Positions 20,282 to 29,299 of a DNA stretch of 64,000 nucleotides are shown here, piece after piece. The notes beneath the pieces are model-generated. The model did not search any database. It saw only the letters and a program-made list of their open reading frames with translations, and was not told the DNA's origin. Each line of letters opens with the position of its first letter. Position 1 is the stretch's first letter. The stretch comes from Azospirillum sp. B510. Its GTDB lineage: Bacteria > Pseudomonadota > Alphaproteobacteria > Azospirillales > Azospirillaceae. The stretch lies in contig NC_013854.1 of assembly GCF_000010725.1 (NCBI RefSeq), positions 2,261,001-2,325,000 on the forward strand. The letters run 5' to 3'. Both the position numbers and the translations under genes were made by a program.

Positions 20282-21754
20282 TCAGAAACGGAAATAGATG
20301 AAGGGGTTGTAGGTCCCGGCCGCGATCGCCGCCGCGGCCATCACCAGCCCGCCCAACAGCACGGTGAGGCGGAGGGCCAGCAGCCAGCCCGCATCCTTGG
20401 CGAAGGAAAGCGTCTCGAACGGCGGTTCGATGCGGCCCTGGCTTTGGCGGGCGCGGGCGGCCCAATCGGCGGTCAGCCGCGACAGCAGCGGCGTCGCTCC
20501 GATGGCGGCGGCGACCAGCAACACCTGCGCCTGGGTGTCGAGGAACATCGCCACAGGCCAGTGCCCATTGTCGACCGACAACCCCGCCATGGCGCCAAGA
20601 TAGGACAGCGCGTGATCAAGGCTGGCCGACCGGAAGAACACCCAGGCCACCATCACCACCGCCATCACATAAAGGTGGCGCGCCCAGGCCGGCAGGCCAT
20701 GGACGACACGGCCGAAGGGACCGCGCTCCAGCGCCAGGAAAGTGCCGTGGATCATCCCCCAGATCACGAAGTTCCAGCTGGCTCCATGCCACAGGCCACA
20801 GACGAAGAAGACGAAGATCAGGTTGGCATAGGTCCGCAGCCGCGAGACGCGGTTGCCGCCGAGCGGGATATAGAGATAGTCCCGGAACCAGTTGGACAGC
20901 GAGATGTGCCAGCGCCGCCAGAAATCCTGCATCGACCGCGCAATGTAGGGATAGTTGAAATTCTCCAGGAAGCTGAAGCCGAACATGCGGGCCAGCCCGA
21001 TCGCCATGTCGGAATAGCCGGAGAAATCGAAATAGATCTGCGCCGTATAGCACAGGATGCCAAGCCATGCGGTCGGCGCGCCGATCTGGTCGGTCGGCAG
21101 GTTGAAGATGGTGTCGGCGACCGCTCCCAGCGGGTTGGCGATCACCATCTTCTTCGCCAACCCCACGGTGAAGCGCTCGCACCCCATGGCGAAGCCGTTC
21201 AGCGTCACCCGGCGCGAGGAGAGCTGGGTGTCGATGTCATGATAGCGGACGATCGGACCGGCGATCAGCTGCGGAAAGAAGGCGATATAGAGCGCGAAAT
21301 CGACCGGGTTGCGCTGCGCCCGCGCCGTCCGGCGGTAAATGTCGATCACATAGGACAGCGCGTGGAAGGTGAAGAAGGAGATGCCGAGCGGCAGATGCAT
21401 CGGCTCGAACCTCACCGGCGGCAGCGCCATGCCGGCCAGCAGGATGTTCAGGTTCTCCACCAGGAAGCCGGCATATTTGCAGAAGCCAAGCAGTCCGATG
21501 TTCGCGACCACCGCGACCGCCACCACCGATGCGCGGTATCCCTCCTCCCGGCAGCGTTCCAGCGCCAGCCCGAGCAGCCAGTTGACCAGGACCGACAGAA
21601 GCATCACCCCGGCGAACAGCTTCTCGCCCCAGGCATAGAAGGCGATGCTGGCGACCAGAAGCCAGCCATTCCGCAGCGGCTTGGGCAAGACGAAGGCAAG
21701 CGCGAGCACCAACGGCAGGAAAGCGAACAGAAATGCTGGCGAGGTGAAAACCAT
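20282..21754 (-). CDS. MBOAT O-acyltransferase (AlgI-like)
   Basis: A 490-aa inner-membrane protein with about ten or more membrane segments, starting MVFTSPAFLFAFLPLVLAL. The MBOAT core is visible as PLGISFFTFHALSYVIDIYR, YFDFSGYSDMAIGLARM, and the catalytic-His segment FVCGLWHGASWNFVIWG. AlgI-type proteins pass acetyl groups from a cytoplasmic donor to periplasmic SGNH partners. The AlgX/AlgJ-like gene follows immediately on the same strand, so the two form a compact O-acetylation unit. Which polymer is modified is not evident. Confidence 0.9.
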   Translation of the reverse strand: MVFTSPAFLFAFLPLVLALAFVLPKPLRNGWLLVASIAFYAWGEKLFAGVMLLSVLVNWLLGLALERCREEGYRASVVAVAVVANIGLLGFCKYAGFLVENLNILLAGMALPPVRFEPMHLPLGISFFTFHALSYVIDIYRRTARAQRNPVDFALYIAFFPQLIAGPIVRYHDIDTQLSSRRVTLNGFAMGCERFTVGLAKKMVIANPLGAVADTIFNLPTDQIGAPTAWLGILCYTAQIYFDFSGYSDMAIGLARMFGFSFLENFNYPYIARSMQDFWRRWHISLSNWFRDYLYIPLGGNRVSRLRTYANLIFVFFVCGLWHGASWNFVIWGMIHGTFLALERGPFGRVVHGLPAWARHLYVMAVVMVAWVFFRSASLDHALSYLGAMAGLSVDNGHWPVAMFLDTQAQVLLVAAAIGATPLLSRLTADWAARARQSQGRIEPPFETLSFAKDAGWLLALRLTVLLGGLVMAAAAIAAGTYNPFIYFRF

Positions 21755-21978
21755 CCCGATCCCGGCGTGACGATTGCGGCGGAGAGTTGCGGTTCATAAC
21801 ACGAGCCCGCGCAGGATGTACACGAATTGAACGTGGACAACCCGGCCAAGGGCGGCCCGCGACCGGCCGGCCTCGGCCCGCATACCCTCTACCTCCCACT
21901 TCGCGTTTGCGCTTTGTCCCCCGGCGTAGGATAAAGCGCCCCAACTCCAGCTAATTTCCGACGGCGAGCACCCAACCC

Positions 21979-23079
21979 ATGGGCTTCAATTGCGGCATCG
22001 TCGGCCTGCCGAACGTCGGCAAGTCGACCCTGTTCAACGCGCTGACCGCCACCCAGGCGGCCGAGGCGGCGAATTTCCCCTTCTGCACCAAGGAGCCGAA
22101 CGTCGGCCGCGTCGGCGTCCCCGACCCCCGGCAGGACAAGCTGGCCGAGATCGCCAAGTCGCAGAAGGTCGTCCCGACCCAGCTGGAGTTCGTCGACATC
22201 GCCGGCCTGATCCGCGGCGCCTCGAAGGGGGAAGGTCTGGGCAACCAGTTCCTCGCCAACATCCGCGAGGTCGATGCCATCGTCCATGTGCTGCGCTGCT
22301 TCGAGGATGACGACATCACCCATGTCGAAGGCAATGTCGATCCGCTGCGCGACGCCGAGGTCGTCGAGACCGAGCTGATGCTCGCCGACATGGAAAGCCT
22401 GGAACGCCAGTTGACCAGCCTGCAAAAGAAGGCCAAGGGCGGCGACAAGGACAGCAAGATCAAGGCCGACCTGATGGAGCGCGCCCTCAAGGTGCTCCAG
22501 GACGGCAAGCCCGCCCGCGTGGTCGAGGTTTCCGACGAGGAGAGGCCGGTGTTCAAGCAGTTCATGCTGCTGACCGCCAAGCCGGTGCTCTATGTCTGCA
22601 ACGTCGAGGAGGCGTCCGCCGCCACCGGCAACGGCTTCTCCGCCAAGGTGGCCGAGAAGGCCAAGGCGGAGAATGCCGAGATCGTCGTCATCTCCGCCGC
22701 CATCGAGTCCGAGGTCGCCCAGCTCTCCGACCCCGCCGAGAAGGCCGAGTTCCTGGAATCGATGGGGCTGGAGGAGACCGGCCTGAACAAGCTGATCCGC
22801 GCCGGCTTCAAGCTCTTGGACCTGATCACCTTCTTCACCGTCGGCCCGAAGGAGACGCGGGCCTGGACCGTGCGCCGCAACGCCAAGGCGCCGGAAGCCG
22901 CCGGCGTCATCCACACCGATTTCGAACGCGGCTTCATCCGCGCCGAGACCATCGACTACACCAGCTACATCACGCTGGGCGGCGAGCAGGGGGCGAAGGA
23001 CGCCGGCAAGATGCGCCAGGAAGGCAAGGAATATGTCGTCCAGGACGGCGACATCTTCCATTTCCGCTTCAACGTCTGA
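21979..23079 (+). CDS. ychF: Redox-regulated ATPase YchF (Obg family)
   Basis: YchF is a universally conserved P-loop protein that prefers ATP to GTP and associates with ribosomes and stress responses. The 366-aa sequence shows the G1 loop GLPNVGKSTLFNALT, the switch region with FPFCTKEPNVG, G3 DIAGLIRGASKGEGLG, the helical coiled-coil insert (about 130-200), and the C-terminal TGS domain (from about 280, TFFTVGPKETRAWTVRR). Length and start match the family. A hairpin follows 10 bp past the stop. Confidence 0.97.
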   Translation: MGFNCGIVGLPNVGKSTLFNALTATQAAEAANFPFCTKEPNVGRVGVPDPRQDKLAEIAKSQKVVPTQLEFVDIAGLIRGASKGEGLGNQFLANIREVDAIVHVLRCFEDDDITHVEGNVDPLRDAEVVETELMLADMESLERQLTSLQKKAKGGDKDSKIKADLMERALKVLQDGKPARVVEVSDEERPVFKQFMLLTAKPVLYVCNVEEASAATGNGFSAKVAEKAKAENAEIVVISAAIESEVAQLSDPAEKAEFLESMGLEETGLNKLIRAGFKLLDLITFFTVGPKETRAWTVRRNAKAPEAAGVIHTDFERGFIRAETIDYTSYITLGGEQGAKDAGKMRQEGKEYVVQDGDIFHFRFNV

Positions 23080-23088
23080 GTGTTCCTG

Positions 23089-23107
23089 GGGGCGGCACCG
23101 CCGCCCC
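23089..23107 (+). terminator. Hairpin after ychF
   Basis: GGGGCGGC-ACC-GCCGCCCC followed by TTACC lies 10 bp past the ychF stop. The stem is strong but the U-run is weak, so it could be an intrinsic terminator of modest efficiency. Confidence 0.5.
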
Positions 23108-23287
23108 TTACCACTCCCGATCGGAAAAAGGCGGGGCCATCCTCCGACTTTTTCTTGTCACCGGCGCAGCATCGTTAACGCTTTTGTAGCCATATAAAAT
23201 TCGCCAAGCTCTTTCGCGGCATGGTTAACAAATCGCTCCTGTGGTTGTTATGGCAGTGAAGGCCAAGGAACGGTTGCGAGCCAGGGA

Positions 23288-24235
23288 ATGGTTGCCGAGA
23301 GGGAGCGGAGGGTGGCGAAGATGCAGGCGACGTCGCACGACCCCGATGCGCCGGAGATATCCGACAACGGCTTCGCCGGTCACGGATTCGCCGGTCACGG
23401 ATTCGCCGAGCGTGTGCGCGACGCCATCGACCGGCGGGAACTGTCCCTGGTCTTCCAGCCGCAGGCGGACGTCGTCACCAACCGCCTGACCGGCTTCGAA
23501 GCGCTCTCGCGCTGGCGCCTGTCCGACGGCACGATGCTGCCGCCGGATGTCTTCGTGCCGATGGCCGAACAGGGCACGGCCATTCATCTCCTCGGCGACT
23601 GGACCCTACGGTCGGCCTGCGCCGCCGCGGCCGGCTGGCTGCGCGCCGGCTATCCCGACCTTCCGGTTTCGGTCAACCTGTCGGCCCGGCAGCTCGACGA
23701 TCCGGAGTTGGTGCGAAGCGTGCTGGGGATCCTGGCCGACACCGGCCTGCCCGCCGCCAACCTGAAGCTGGAATTGACCGAGACCTGCCTGTTCAACCAA
23801 TCCGCCGACACGCGCGAGACGCTGCTGCAACTGCGTGGTGCCGGCATCAGGCTGGTGCTGGACGATTTCGGCACCGGCTGGTCGTCGCTGGCGACCCTGC
23901 GCCGGGTCCCGGTGGAGGCGCTGAAGATCGACAAGCAATTCGTCCAGGCGATGGTCGACGACCGCGGCGCCGCGATCATCGTCCAGGCGGTGGTGGCGCT
24001 GGCCCACGCGCTGGAGCTGGGCGTGGTGGCGGAGGGGGTGGAGACGGCGGAACAGCGGCTCTACCTCCAGGCCTACCGCTGCGACACCCTCCAGGGCTAT
24101 TGGCTGTCGCATCCGGTGAGCGCCGATGGCGTGGCCGAATTCCTGGCGGAGCGCGGCCTGACCGGCGGCCCGCGTCCGGTCATGACCGCCGGCGGCCCTA
24201 TGGCGTCCGGCGCTGGGCCGCGGACATCAGGATGA
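23288..24235 (+). CDS. Stand-alone EAL-domain protein (c-di-GMP phosphodiesterase)
   Basis: A 315-aa soluble protein made almost only of an EAL domain (about 40-295). The catalytic and metal-binding blocks look intact: FEALSRW, VSVNLSAR, LELTETCL, LVLDDFGTGWSSL, LKIDKQFVQ, VVAEGVET and QGYWLSHP. It should hydrolyse cyclic di-GMP to pGpG. A GHGFA repeat (15-bp DNA unit, 23372-23401) sits in the N-terminal linker. Two starts compete: the ATG at 23288 and an ATG at 23321 that has GGAGG upstream; the latter would shorten the protein by 11 residues. No membrane or sensor domain is present, so control is probably by partner proteins. Confidence 0.9.
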   Translation: MVAERERRVAKMQATSHDPDAPEISDNGFAGHGFAGHGFAERVRDAIDRRELSLVFQPQADVVTNRLTGFEALSRWRLSDGTMLPPDVFVPMAEQGTAIHLLGDWTLRSACAAAAGWLRAGYPDLPVSVNLSARQLDDPELVRSVLGILADTGLPAANLKLELTETCLFNQSADTRETLLQLRGAGIRLVLDDFGTGWSSLATLRRVPVEALKIDKQFVQAMVDDRGAAIIVQAVVALAHALELGVVAEGVETAEQRLYLQAYRCDTLQGYWLSHPVSADGVAEFLAERGLTGGPRPVMTAGGPMASGAGPRTSG

Positions 24236-24656
24236 CCCGTCGGGTCTCGTCCCATTCCGTCAGCTCACCGGCCTCGTCGGCGGTCGCCCAGCGAGCCTCC
24301 AGCGCGTCGTCGGCGCCGAGCGGCTCACCCTCCGCGCTCTCCGCCGCCACCTCGACCAGCGTGTAATGGTAATGGACGCGGCCCTGGCCATCGGGGGTGA
24401 TGGCGTCGACAACGGTGACGATGCCGGTGGGCACCACCTCCAGCCCGGTCTCCTCCCGCACCTCGCGCACCGCGGTTTCGAACACCGTCTCGCCGACCGA
24501 CTGCGCCCCGCCCGGCAGGCTCCACTGCCCCATCCGCGGCGCCTTGCCCCGGCGGATCAGCAGCACATGCTCCCCCCGCCAGACGACGACCCCGACACCG
24601 ACCCAGGGGCGATCGGGATATTCACGGCTGGAGCGGTCTGGCTGGATGGCGGACAT
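24198..24656 (-). CDS. Nudix hydrolase
   Basis: A 152-aa Nudix-fold protein with a complete Nudix box (GG-5-residue-E-7-residue-REVREETGL) following PRMGQWSLPGG. It should hydrolyse a nucleoside diphosphate linked to another moiety with Mg2+; the substrate is not predictable, and ADP-ribose or MutT-like activity are both possible. GAGGGAG lies at normal distance before the ATG at 24656, which is preferred over the ATG at 24671. Its 3' end overlaps the end of the EAL gene on the other strand by 38 bp. Confidence 0.9.
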   Translation of the reverse strand: MSAIQPDRSSREYPDRPWVGVGVVVWRGEHVLLIRRGKAPRMGQWSLPGGAQSVGETVFETAVREVREETGLEVVPTGIVTVVDAITPDGQGRVHYHYTLVEVAAESAEGEPLGADDALEARWATADEAGELTEWDETRRVILMSAAQRRTP

Positions 24657-24774
24657 GAACGGCTCCCTCATCGATGGCTTGACCCCACGTTAACGCGGTC
24701 CGACACTGTGACACCAGATGCGAAGACGCCGTGCCGCGTCCTGTCGGCGCGCACTCCCGACCCGACGGCCAGCC

Positions 24775-25713
24775 ATGAAGCTCAACGAGATCCGCACATT
24801 CATCGCCGTGGCCGATGCGCAATCGGTGCAGGAGGCCGGCAACCGGCTGGGGCTGACGCAATCGGCGGTGTCCCGGCTGATCCAGCGGCTGGAGGCGGAG
24901 CTCGGGGTCACTCTGTTCGACCGGCAGACGAAGCCGCTGGCGCTGACCCGCGACGGGGAGCTGGCGCTCGCCCATGCCCGGCGCACCTTGGCGGCGGCGA
25001 GCGATTTCGCCGACGCCTTCGCCGGCTCGGCCGAACCGCGCGGGCTGCTGCGGCTGGGGACGGCGCATGTCCTCACCGCGCTCACCGCCGGACGGCCATT
25101 GGACGAATTGCGGGCGGGCTTTCCCGGCCTGACCCTGAGGCTGCATGCGGACTGGAGCAACCCGCTGATCGAACAGGTCCGGGCCGGCACCCTGGACGGC
25201 GCGGTGATCCTGCTGTGCGAGGATCAGCCGCCGCCCGACGATCTGCCCGTCCGCCGGATCAGGACCGAACCGGTCAGCGTCATCGCCGCGCCGAACGACG
25301 CCACCGCCGACCTGGCCGCCATGAACCGGCGCGGATGGGTTCTGCAACCGAATGGCTGCCGCTATCGCGAGGCGCTTCATCAGGCCCTGTCGCCGCTCGG
25401 CCTTCAGCCGAACGTCACCGTCGAGGCCTATGACCAGAGCCTGCTGGTGTCGCTGGTGGCGCGCGGCGTCGGCTTCGGCCTGGCGCCGATGGGGTTGATC
25501 GCGCCGATCCCGCAGGCGGCGACGGTGCGGCCGCTCGATCTGCCGGATTTGCGGATGGCGGTGACGATCTGGCTGATCCAGTCGCGGACGACCGGCCGCG
25601 TCGCGCCGGCCTTCGACCGGCTGGAAGACTCGCTGCGGCGCGAACTCGTAAACGGGGGGATGCCGGGCCGCGCGCAAGAGGCGCTTCCCCTCCTACATTC
25701 CGCAGCGGAATAA
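24775..25713 (+). CDS. LysR-family transcriptional regulator
   Basis: A 312-aa LTTR with a typical N-terminal winged helix-turn-helix (residues 1-60, IRTFIAVADAQSVQEAG... LTQSAVSRLIQRLEAELG... LFDR) and a two-lobe ligand-binding domain (about 90-300). LTTRs usually activate a neighbouring gene when a small ligand binds. Here the next gene downstream on the same strand is an MFS transporter, a likely target or partner. The effector is unknown. An upstream in-frame start (24718) has no family conservation. Confidence 0.92.
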   Translation: MKLNEIRTFIAVADAQSVQEAGNRLGLTQSAVSRLIQRLEAELGVTLFDRQTKPLALTRDGELALAHARRTLAAASDFADAFAGSAEPRGLLRLGTAHVLTALTAGRPLDELRAGFPGLTLRLHADWSNPLIEQVRAGTLDGAVILLCEDQPPPDDLPVRRIRTEPVSVIAAPNDATADLAAMNRRGWVLQPNGCRYREALHQALSPLGLQPNVTVEAYDQSLLVSLVARGVGFGLAPMGLIAPIPQAATVRPLDLPDLRMAVTIWLIQSRTTGRVAPAFDRLEDSLRRELVNGGMPGRAQEALPLLHSAAE

Positions 25714-25824
25714 CCTGATTGCCGATTATGAATTTGCCGAACCACTGACGCCCGCCTATCGTTGGACTCCCAAAGCAGTTCCACAACACCGGCGCGCTCA
25801 GCCGCCCGGATTCGGGAGGAAGCC

Positions 25825-27075
25825 TTGTCCACCGCCCCCCCTGCGCCGGCCTCCTCCTGGAGGACGCCAGCCCTCGTCGTCGTCTGCGGCTGCCTGATCT
25901 CGATGCTGGCCTTCGGACCAAGGTCGAGCATGGGCCTGTTCATCGGCCCGCTGTCGGAAACCCGCGGCTGGGGCCGCGACGTCTTCGCTCTGGCGATGGC
26001 GATCCAGAACATCCTGTGGGGGGCCGGCGGCCCCTTCGCCGGGGCGCTGACCGATCGCTACGGCCCCGCCCCGGTGCTGGCCGGCGGCGGGCTGCTCTAT
26101 GCCGCCGGACTGGCGCTGATGCCCTATGCCACCAGCAGCGCCGAGCTGTATCTGACCGCCGGCGTGCTGATCGGGCTGGGCCTGTCCGGCGCCTCCTTCG
26201 GCATCATCATCGCCGGCTTCACCCGGCTGCTGCCGCCGGAACAGCGCAGCTGGTCGGTCGGCATCGCCACCGCCGCGGGGTCGATGGGCCAATTCCTGTT
26301 CGCGCCGATGGGCCAGGCGTTCATCGCCGGCTTCGGCTGGCAGACCGCCCTGCTGCTGCTGGCCGCCTCGATGATCACGGTGCCGCTGCTGGCCAGCGTC
26401 TTCCCCGGTCCGAAGGGCATGACGGCGAGCGGCACCCCGGCGGTGACCGGCGCCAACATCGGCTACATCGCCGCGGTGCGTCAGGCGTTCCAACACCGCA
26501 GCTATGTGCTGCTGGTCGCCGGCTTCTTCGTCTGCGGCTTCCAGCTGGCCTTCATCACCACCCATCTGCCGCCCTATCTGACCGCCGCCGGCATCAGCCC
26601 GACGCTGGCCGCCTGGGCGCTGGCGCTGATCGGCCTGTTCAACGTGATCGGCTCCTACGCGTCCGGCGTGCTGGCGGGCAAGGTCAGCAAGCGCTACCTG
26701 CTGTGCGCCAACTATTTCTCGCGCGGCATCGCGACGGCGGTCTTCATCCTGCTGCCGATCTCCCCGGTGACGGTGATCGCCTATGCCGCGGTGATGGGGC
26801 TGCTGTGGCTGTCCACCGTGCCGCCGACCTCCGGCCTCGTAGCATTGATGTTCGGCACCCGCTATATGGGCACACTCTACGGCTTCGCCTTCTTCAGCCA
26901 TCAGGTCGGCGGCTTCCTGGGCGTCTGGCTCGGCGGGGTGCTCTATGAGCGCACCGGGTCCTATGATGTCGTCTGGTGGCTGGGCGTGGCGCTCGCCATG
27001 TTCGCGACCATCGTCCATTGGCCGATCGCCGAGAAGCCCGCCCCGTCGCTGGCGGCGGCCGAGGCGAAGGCGTAG
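25825..27075 (+). CDS. MFS transporter
   Basis: A twelve-helix major facilitator protein of about 416 aa, with the inter-helix 2-3 loop GALTDRYGP and repeated Gly-rich helices. The layout (SSMGLFIGPLSETRGWGRDVFALAMAIQ near the N-terminus) resembles the MFS group of monocarboxylate/oxalate-type permeases; the substrate is inferred only loosely. The start is ambiguous: no ATG exists near the N-terminus. A TTG at 25825 has GGGAGGA just upstream and is preferred, and another TTG at 25762 would add 21 residues. It lies behind a LysR gene that probably controls it. Confidence 0.85.
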   Translation: MSTAPPAPASSWRTPALVVVCGCLISMLAFGPRSSMGLFIGPLSETRGWGRDVFALAMAIQNILWGAGGPFAGALTDRYGPAPVLAGGGLLYAAGLALMPYATSSAELYLTAGVLIGLGLSGASFGIIIAGFTRLLPPEQRSWSVGIATAAGSMGQFLFAPMGQAFIAGFGWQTALLLLAASMITVPLLASVFPGPKGMTASGTPAVTGANIGYIAAVRQAFQHRSYVLLVAGFFVCGFQLAFITTHLPPYLTAAGISPTLAAWALALIGLFNVIGSYASGVLAGKVSKRYLLCANYFSRGIATAVFILLPISPVTVIAYAAVMGLLWLSTVPPTSGLVALMFGTRYMGTLYGFAFFSHQVGGFLGVWLGGVLYERTGSYDVVWWLGVALAMFATIVHWPIAEKPAPSLAAAEAKA

Positions 27076-27086
27076 GATCACTGACC

Positions 27087-27494
27087 ATGAGCGACACTCC
27101 CTCACCCTGCCCGCCCGCGCTTCCGATCAGCCACGGCCTCGCCGCGGCCCTGCTGGGCGGCATCCTGCTGGTGTGGGCCGGTCTGATGGGGCTGTCGCTG
27201 CAACGGGCCGCCTTGCCGGACGCGACCGGCGGCATGATGCTGGCCGTCTTCTCCCCCGGCACCAGCGATGCCGAGGCGATGACGGCGATGGTGCGGGCGG
27301 GGGGCGAGCCGGTGCGTTCCACCTGGCTCGGATTCGCCTGGGTCGCCCGCGGGATCGAGCCGGGATTCGTCGGCCGGCTGAAGGCGGAGGGCGCGCTGGC
27401 CGCCTTCGGCGAGCTTCCGGTCGGCCCGACGCTGGGTGGCTGCACCGCCACCCCGGTCGATGCGGCGAAGATCGCCGCGACCCGTCTGCAATAG
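27087..27494 (+). CDS. Small membrane-anchored protein, unknown function
   Basis: A 135-aa product with one N-terminal hydrophobic segment (about 15-40, LAAALLGGILLVWAGLMGLSL) and a soluble, probably periplasmic remainder ending in RLQ. I do not recognise a family. It begins 11 bp after the MFS transporter stop and may belong to that transcript. Reading frame and composition look genuinely coding. Confidence 0.65.
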   Translation: MSDTPSPCPPALPISHGLAAALLGGILLVWAGLMGLSLQRAALPDATGGMMLAVFSPGTSDAEAMTAMVRAGGEPVRSTWLGFAWVARGIEPGFVGRLKAEGALAAFGELPVGPTLGGCTATPVDAAKIAATRLQ

Positions 27495-27625
27495 ACGCCG
27501 CCTTTCCACCCTGCGGACAGCTTGGGCCTCAGCAAAGGTGGACGCGCGTCCCTCGCGGTGTCATAGTGCGGCCCGCATTCGACCGGCCCCGTTTCGGGGC
27601 CAGACTCCGGAATTCGTGAGCGACG

Positions 27626-28018
27626 ATGAGCGAGCCGATCTCCCTGTTCACCAAACTGGCGAACATCCACATCCGTTACGTCACGTGGCGTCGGGGCGCC
27701 AAGGTCGGCAGCGACCGCTTCGGCAACGTCTATTACCGCAGCAAGGACACCAAGCCCGGCACGCGCGAGCGCCGTTGGGTCCTGTATGCCGGTGAGCCCG
27801 ACGCCTCGAAGATCCCGCCGGAATGGCATGGGTGGCTGCACCACACCACCAAGGATCCGCTGCCGGAAGGGTCGAGCGCCTTCCACAAGCCGTGGCAGAA
27901 GGAGCATCTGCCCAACCTGTCGGGTTCCGTCCAGGCCTATCGCCCGCCCGGCCATGTGCTGGCGGGTGGCCAGCGCGTGCCGGCCACCGGCGATTACGAA
28001 CCCTGGACTCCGACCTGA
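27626..28018 (+). CDS. NDUFA12-family NADH:ubiquinone oxidoreductase subunit
   Basis: A 130-aa homologue of the mitochondrial complex I accessory subunit NDUFA12 (B17.2), found in alphaproteobacterial complex I. Typical pieces are VTWRRGAKVGSDRFGNVYYRSK, RRWVLYAGEPDASKIPPEWHGWLHHT, and the C-terminal PPGHVLAGGQRVPATGDYEPWTP. It is expected on the peripheral arm at the inner membrane. The gene order with mlaD and a DUF2155 gene downstream is conserved in related bacteria. Confidence 0.94.
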   Translation: MSEPISLFTKLANIHIRYVTWRRGAKVGSDRFGNVYYRSKDTKPGTRERRWVLYAGEPDASKIPPEWHGWLHHTTKDPLPEGSSAFHKPWQKEHLPNLSGSVQAYRPPGHVLAGGQRVPATGDYEPWTPT

Positions 28019-28065
28019 GCCCTGCCGGGACCGACCATCGGGTCGGAACGGAAAGCGGAACGGAA

Positions 28066-28094
28066 AGCCCGGCCCCCCTTCGGGCCGGGTTTCG
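28066..28094 (+). terminator. Hairpin between NDUFA12-like gene and mlaD
   Basis: CCCGGCC, a C-rich loop, GGCCGGG, then TTTCGATT. It lies 48 bp after the upstream stop and just before mlaD, consistent with partial termination between the two genes. Confidence 0.5.
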
Positions 28095-28122
28095 ATTCGG
28101 GAACTCGCAGCAGGATAGCTCT

Positions 28123-28632
28123 ATGCGCCGGAATGTGATCGAAACCGTGCTGGGCGGCGTCGTGCTCGCCGTGGCCGCCGTCTTCCTCGCCTTCGCCTAC
28201 AAAAGCGCGGATCTGCGCAAGGTGCAGGGCTATGACGTCACCGCCAATTTCAACAGCATCACCGGCCTGCAAAGCGGCGCCGATGTGCGCATCAGCGGCG
28301 TGAAGGTCGGCACGGTCACCGGGCTGACGCTCGACCCCACCAGCTTCCAGGCGGTCGTCCATCTGTCGGTCGACAATTCGGTGAAGCTGCCCAAGGACAC
28401 CGCCGCCGTCATCGCGTCGGAAAGCCTGCTGGGCGGCAAGTTCCTGTCGCTGGAGCCGGGCGGCGATCCCGACACCATCAAGCCGAATGGCAAGATCGAA
28501 TTCACCCAGAGCACGCCGGGCCTGGAACAGCTGCTGGGTCAGGTCATCTTCTCGCTGCAAAGCATGAGCAAGTCGGGTGAGCAGGCCAACGGCCAGCAGG
28601 GGCAGGCGCCGGCGCAACCGCCGAAGCTGTAA
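28123..28632 (+). CDS. mlaD: Phospholipid transport system MCE-domain protein MlaD
   Basis: A 169-aa protein with an N-terminal membrane helix (about 5-25) and one MCE domain (about 38-118: YDVTANFNSITGLQSGADVRISGVKVGTV ... LPKDTAAVIASESLLGGKFLSLEPG). It ends in a Gln/Ala-rich tail. MlaD forms a hexameric ring in the periplasm that carries lipids between the MlaFEB transporter and the outer membrane. The other mla genes are not in the window. The DUF2155 gene downstream is a frequent neighbour. Confidence 0.93.
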   Translation: MRRNVIETVLGGVVLAVAAVFLAFAYKSADLRKVQGYDVTANFNSITGLQSGADVRISGVKVGTVTGLTLDPTSFQAVVHLSVDNSVKLPKDTAAVIASESLLGGKFLSLEPGGDPDTIKPNGKIEFTQSTPGLEQLLGQVIFSLQSMSKSGEQANGQQGQAPAQPPKL

Positions 28633-28804
28633 AGCCCGCCGCCAGTGGCCAAGACGGTGATTTCCACAAGGCACCCCGGCGTCCCCGCCACTGGACGCTG
28701 ACCCCGCTTCCGGGCTAGAAGGCCCAAGCGCCCCGACGGAGCACCTGCCCGACAGGCCGGTTCTCCCGGCGGGGCGCCGTCCGCAATTACGGAAGCGATC
28801 CGAC

Positions 28805-29209
28805 GTGACGAAACCTTGGAAATTGCTTCGGCCGGTGGCCGGTCTGCTGGGTGCGGCCACCTTGCTGGCATCCCTGGCCGGTCAGGCCGCCCCGGTCCCA
28901 ACCCAGATGATCGAGCGGCCGGCGGCCAAGTTGCAATGGCTGGACAAGGTGACCGCCCGCACCTCCACCTTCACCATGCGGGTCGGAGAGACCAAGGCGA
29001 TGAGCAGCCTGCGCATCACCCTGCGCGCCTGCCGTGAGAACCCGCCCATCGAGACGCCGGAATCCGCCGCCTTCCTGGAAGTGACGGAGATCAAGCCGGG
29101 CGAGCAGGCGGAACAGGTGTTCAGCGGCTGGATGTTCTCCTCCAGCCCCGCCCTGTCGGCGATGGAGAACCCGATCTACGACGTGTGGGTTCTCGGCTGC
29201 GACCAGTAA
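28805..29209 (+). CDS. DUF2155 domain periplasmic protein
   Basis: A 134-aa exported protein with an N-terminal signal sequence (about 1-28, ending near GQAAPVP) and the DUF2155 domain (LDKVTARTSTFTMRVGET... LRITLRACRENPP... AAFLEV... FSGWMFSSSPALSAMENPIYDVWVLGC). Two conserved cysteines could form a disulfide. The start is GTG at 28805. Family function is unknown; the constant link with mlaD suggests an envelope role. Confidence 0.88.
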   Translation: MTKPWKLLRPVAGLLGAATLLASLAGQAAPVPTQMIERPAAKLQWLDKVTARTSTFTMRVGETKAMSSLRITLRACRENPPIETPESAAFLEVTEIKPGEQAEQVFSGWMFSSSPALSAMENPIYDVWVLGCDQ

Positions 29210-29228
29210 GGGGGACGAGGTAACCGCC

Positions 29229-29274
29229 CCCTCCCCAACCCTCTCCCGCCATTGGCGGGGAGGGTTGGGGAGGG
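29229..29274. repeat. Extragenic palindrome / bidirectional terminator
   Basis: A near-perfect palindrome with arms of about 21 nt (CCCTCCCCAACCCTC... and its complement, one base bulged) around ATT. It lies between the convergent DUF2155 and hydrolase genes. The sequence type CCCTCCCCAACCC is a familiar dispersed extragenic palindrome in high-G+C alphaproteobacteria; here it is well placed to stop transcription from both sides. Confidence 0.6.
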
Positions 29275-29299
29275 AGGCACCCGCCGCGGAACTTGTCGC

